Positions 36,323 to 37,292 of a stretch of 37,292 bases of DNA are shown here, piece after piece (position 1 is the first letter of the stretch; each line of letters begins with the position of its first letter). The translations under genes and the position numbers were made by a program. The notes below the pieces were generated by a model. It ran no database searches. It was not told the origin of the DNA and saw only the letters and a list, made by a program, of their open reading frames with translations. The DNA is taken from NCBI GenBank assembly GCA_949300335.1, contig CASGDV010000016.1, positions 1-37,292 on the forward strand. The letters run 5' to 3'. This stretch comes from an uncultured Bacteroidales bacterium. GTDB taxonomy: Bacteria; Bacteroidota; Bacteroidia; Bacteroidales; UBA932.

Positions 36323-36523
36323 TTAATCTTCGAGCAAACCTTCTTCTTTAAGGACAGCTTCCGTATTTCGGAAAATCTCTAATTTTCTTTTTAATATAGC
36401 TTCATCGGATTGCTGTTCTTCGGACAGTTTCCGGTATTCCATATCTACAGGACATATTCTCGCCCTATTTTCCGGTGTAATAATTTCCGAAACATTGTCA
36501 AACTCCGCTATCTCTATTTCCAC
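36323..36523 (-). CDS. Small acidic protein of unknown function
   Basis: A 66-residue open frame beginning with GTG at 36523, preceded by AGAAGGAATAGAA. No in-frame ATG exists upstream before a stop. The product is rich in Glu/Asp with a probable C-terminal helix (residues 36-66, KLSEEQQSDEAILKRKLEIF). It has no signal peptide or membrane segment. It starts 17 bp after the stop of the 81-residue gene, so the two are probably translated from one mRNA. I recognise no family. The promoter of the glycan operon begins just past its stop. Confidence 0.55.
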   Translation of the reverse strand: MEIEIAEFDNVSEIITPENRARICPVDMEYRKLSEEQQSDEAILKRKLEIFRNTEAVLKEEGLLED

Positions 36524-36540
36524 TTCTATTCCTTCTTTTG

Positions 36541-36786
36541 CTATGTGTCCGGAACTGGCTTTATTTCATTGATTTCCGTAACCCGGATTCTTATCCTGTC
36601 TCCCAGCTCCAGATCTTTTCCCGGCCATGACAAAAGATTGATTCTGGAATCCATTCCTCCTATCGTCATATAGCGACCGTCCTTATCATCTTTCTGAGAG
36701 ACAAACATCACAACGGATATACTTGGTCCTTCAGATGCCACATACATAGCATCATCTTCATTGACTTTTATTTCAAATCCCAACAT
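36541..36786 (-). CDS. Small cytoplasmic protein of unknown function
   Basis: An 81-residue open frame starting at ATG (MLGFEIKVNEDD). The composition suggests a small beta-rich fold: alternating strands YVASEGPSISVVMFVS, RYMTIGGMDS and a final GDRIRIRVTEINEI. No signal peptide and no cysteine. It lies 33 bp after the 3' remnant gene and 17 bp before the 66-residue gene, on the same strand. The three look like the tail of an operon whose front part was lost at the insertion sequence. Function unknown. Confidence 0.6.
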   Translation of the reverse strand: MLGFEIKVNEDDAMYVASEGPSISVVMFVSQKDDKDGRYMTIGGMDSRINLLSWPGKDLELGDRIRIRVTEINEIKPVPDT

Positions 36787-36819
36787 GACTTTATCAGTTT
36801 ACTTTCAGACACTTATTCT

Positions 36820-36918
36820 TCACAATCCAGCATTCAGTACTATACTTTTCACCTCTTCCGGATTGCCATAGTCGAGGATACTGACCGGTTCGGAAACATC
36901 TTTGACATTGAATGGAGG
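36820..36918 (-). pseudogene. 3' remnant of a truncated gene
   Basis: A 33-codon stretch open to the stop TGA at 36820-36822 reads as protein-like sequence (FNVKDVSEPVSILDYGNP, then EEVKSIVLNAGL). It has no start codon and begins at an in-frame stop (36919-36921) inside the inverted-repeat region of the adjacent insertion sequence. The likeliest reading is the C-terminus of a gene cut off by the element. Family unknown. An alternative frame on the same strand (36794-36946, 50 codons from ATG) also stays open, but its residues look less protein-like. Confidence 0.5.
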
Positions 36919-36947
36919 TCATCCTGTTTTGCAAAACAACCTCCATT
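36911..36947. repeat. Inverted repeat with central palindrome
   Basis: Arms AATGGAGGT (36911-36919) and ACCTCCATT (36939-36947) enclose 19 bases containing the perfect 12-bp palindrome GTTTTGCAAAAC (36926-36937). It marks the point where the truncated gene stops and the insertion-sequence flank begins. It may be the element's terminal structure or a terminator-like barrier. Confidence 0.55.
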
Positions 36948-37058
36948 TGTTTTAAAGCCCGACTTTATGCACAATTATCTTCTTGCTTTCTTCCTGGATT
37001 GCAGTACCGCATAATATAGGGACTATCGTAAAAAAATTAGAATTTCATAACGAATTGA

Positions 37059-37089
37059 TTGTCAATATTGTATAAAATTCTTATCTTCG
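37059..37089 (+). promoter_or_regulatory. Possible transposase promoter
   Basis: TTG (37059-37061), 20 bp, then TATCTTCG (37082-37089), one mismatch from the Bacteroidota -7 consensus TAnnTTTG. It lies about 73 bp before the transposase ATG. Confidence 0.4.
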
Positions 37090-37106
37090 TATAAGATAAA
37101 AAGAAT

Positions 37107-37142
37107 ACCTCCAACCGCCCTGGAAAAGCCGAATTTGGAGGT
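37107..37142 (+). other. Stem-loop in the transposase leader
   Basis: Arms ACCTCCAA (37107-37114) and TTGGAGGT (37135-37142) with a 20-nt loop, 19 bp before the transposase start. The 3' arm contains GGAGG. Such a leader hairpin can limit transposase translation from outside transcripts. Here that role is inference. Confidence 0.5.
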
Positions 37143-37161
37143 GTCGCAAAAATTAATCTGC

Positions 37162-37292
37162 ATGGCTAAGGTACAAAATTTCTCTGGAATATCACCCGAT
37201 CTCCCTTTCACGGAGTTCGATTTTTATGAATTGTATAGGCAGACATTCGCGACCAGCGAGCTGGGAAAAATCAGGAGGAGGCTGCCGCTTGG
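37162..37292 (+). CDS. Transposase, N-terminal part (IS5/IS1182-like, DUF772 type)
   Basis: ATG at 37162 opens 43 codons that run off the window. The start MAKVQNFSGISPDLPFTEFD followed by FYELYRQTFATSELGKIRRR matches the N-terminus of DUF772-containing transposases common in Bacteroidota genomes. The catalytic DDE domain lies outside, so completeness cannot be judged. Family assignment is from memory of the N-terminal pattern and should be treated as moderate. Confidence 0.7.
   Translation, partial: MAKVQNFSGISPDLPFTEFDFYELYRQTFATSELGKIRRRLPL

Larger units (their letters stand above)
36939..37292 (+). mobile_element. Insertion sequence, upstream end (right part outside window)
   Basis: The region 36939-37161 is non-coding, A/T-rich and repeat-bearing, and leads into a transposase gene that continues past the window. 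The left boundary is uncertain. The ACCTCCA motif at 36939-36945 recurs at 37107-37113, and a truncated gene ends just to the left, so the boundary is probably near 36910-36950. The 375 bp between 36787 and 37161 hold only the gene remnant, these repeats and a likely promoter. Confidence 0.6.

Noticed and set aside
36794-36946. A 50-codon frame on the - strand starting at ATG, with several cysteines
   Set aside because: It overlaps the gene remnant in another frame, starts inside the inverted repeat and has unusual residue composition. The remnant frame reads more like protein, though this choice is not certain.
1-37292. CRISPR array, rRNA operon, SusC/SusD genes or origin of replication
   Set aside because: No regularly spaced repeats, rRNA-like sequence, TonB-dependent receptor or DnaA-box cluster was seen on reading the window.

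Overview
The window looks like a Bacteroidales (Bacteroidota) chromosome. The RNA polymerase and ribosomal proteins are of Bacteroidota type, start codons follow A-rich leaders rather than Shine-Dalgarno motifs, two promoters match the Bacteroidota consensus (TTTG / TAnnTTTG), and there is a dense cluster of exported glycoside hydrolases. Genus cannot be fixed from the sequence alone.

Left part (1-12660, + strand): a core transcription/translation block in the order tRNA-Gly (partial), tRNA-Thr(GGT), tuf, tRNA-Trp(CCA), secE, nusG, rplK, rplA, rplJ, rplL, rpoB, rpoC. It is broken by a terminator-like hairpin after tuf, a strong hairpin plus T-tract between rplL and rpoB (probable attenuator), and a bidirectional terminator after rpoC at 12686-12735.

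Middle part (12767-36182, all - strand, convergent with rpoC): a glycan-degradation island read from right to left: an unassigned (alpha/alpha)6 glycosidase lipoprotein, an alkaline-phosphatase-superfamily phosphodiesterase, a GH109-type NAD-dependent lipoprotein, a 1640-residue fusion of GH92 alpha-mannosidase and a GH123/DUF4091-like domain, a LacZ-type GH2 beta-galactosidase, a calcineurin-like phosphoesterase, and three tandem GH38 alpha-mannosidases. Spacing is tight from 36182 to 22702, with one promoter upstream (36287-36318). A second consensus promoter, preceded by a direct repeat, sits before the GH38 trio. Every protein has an export or lipoprotein signal. The inferred target is a mannose-rich glycan that also carries galactose, probably N-acetylgalactosamine and possibly phosphate, i.e. 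a host, fungal or algal glycoprotein-type glycan. No SusC/SusD pair, transporter or regulator is present in the window.

Right part (36323-37292): two small unknown - strand genes and the 3' remnant of a third lie beside the 5' part of an insertion sequence. Its DUF772-type transposase runs off the window edge. The upstream end of the element is rich in inverted repeats sharing the core ACCTCC/GGAGGT.
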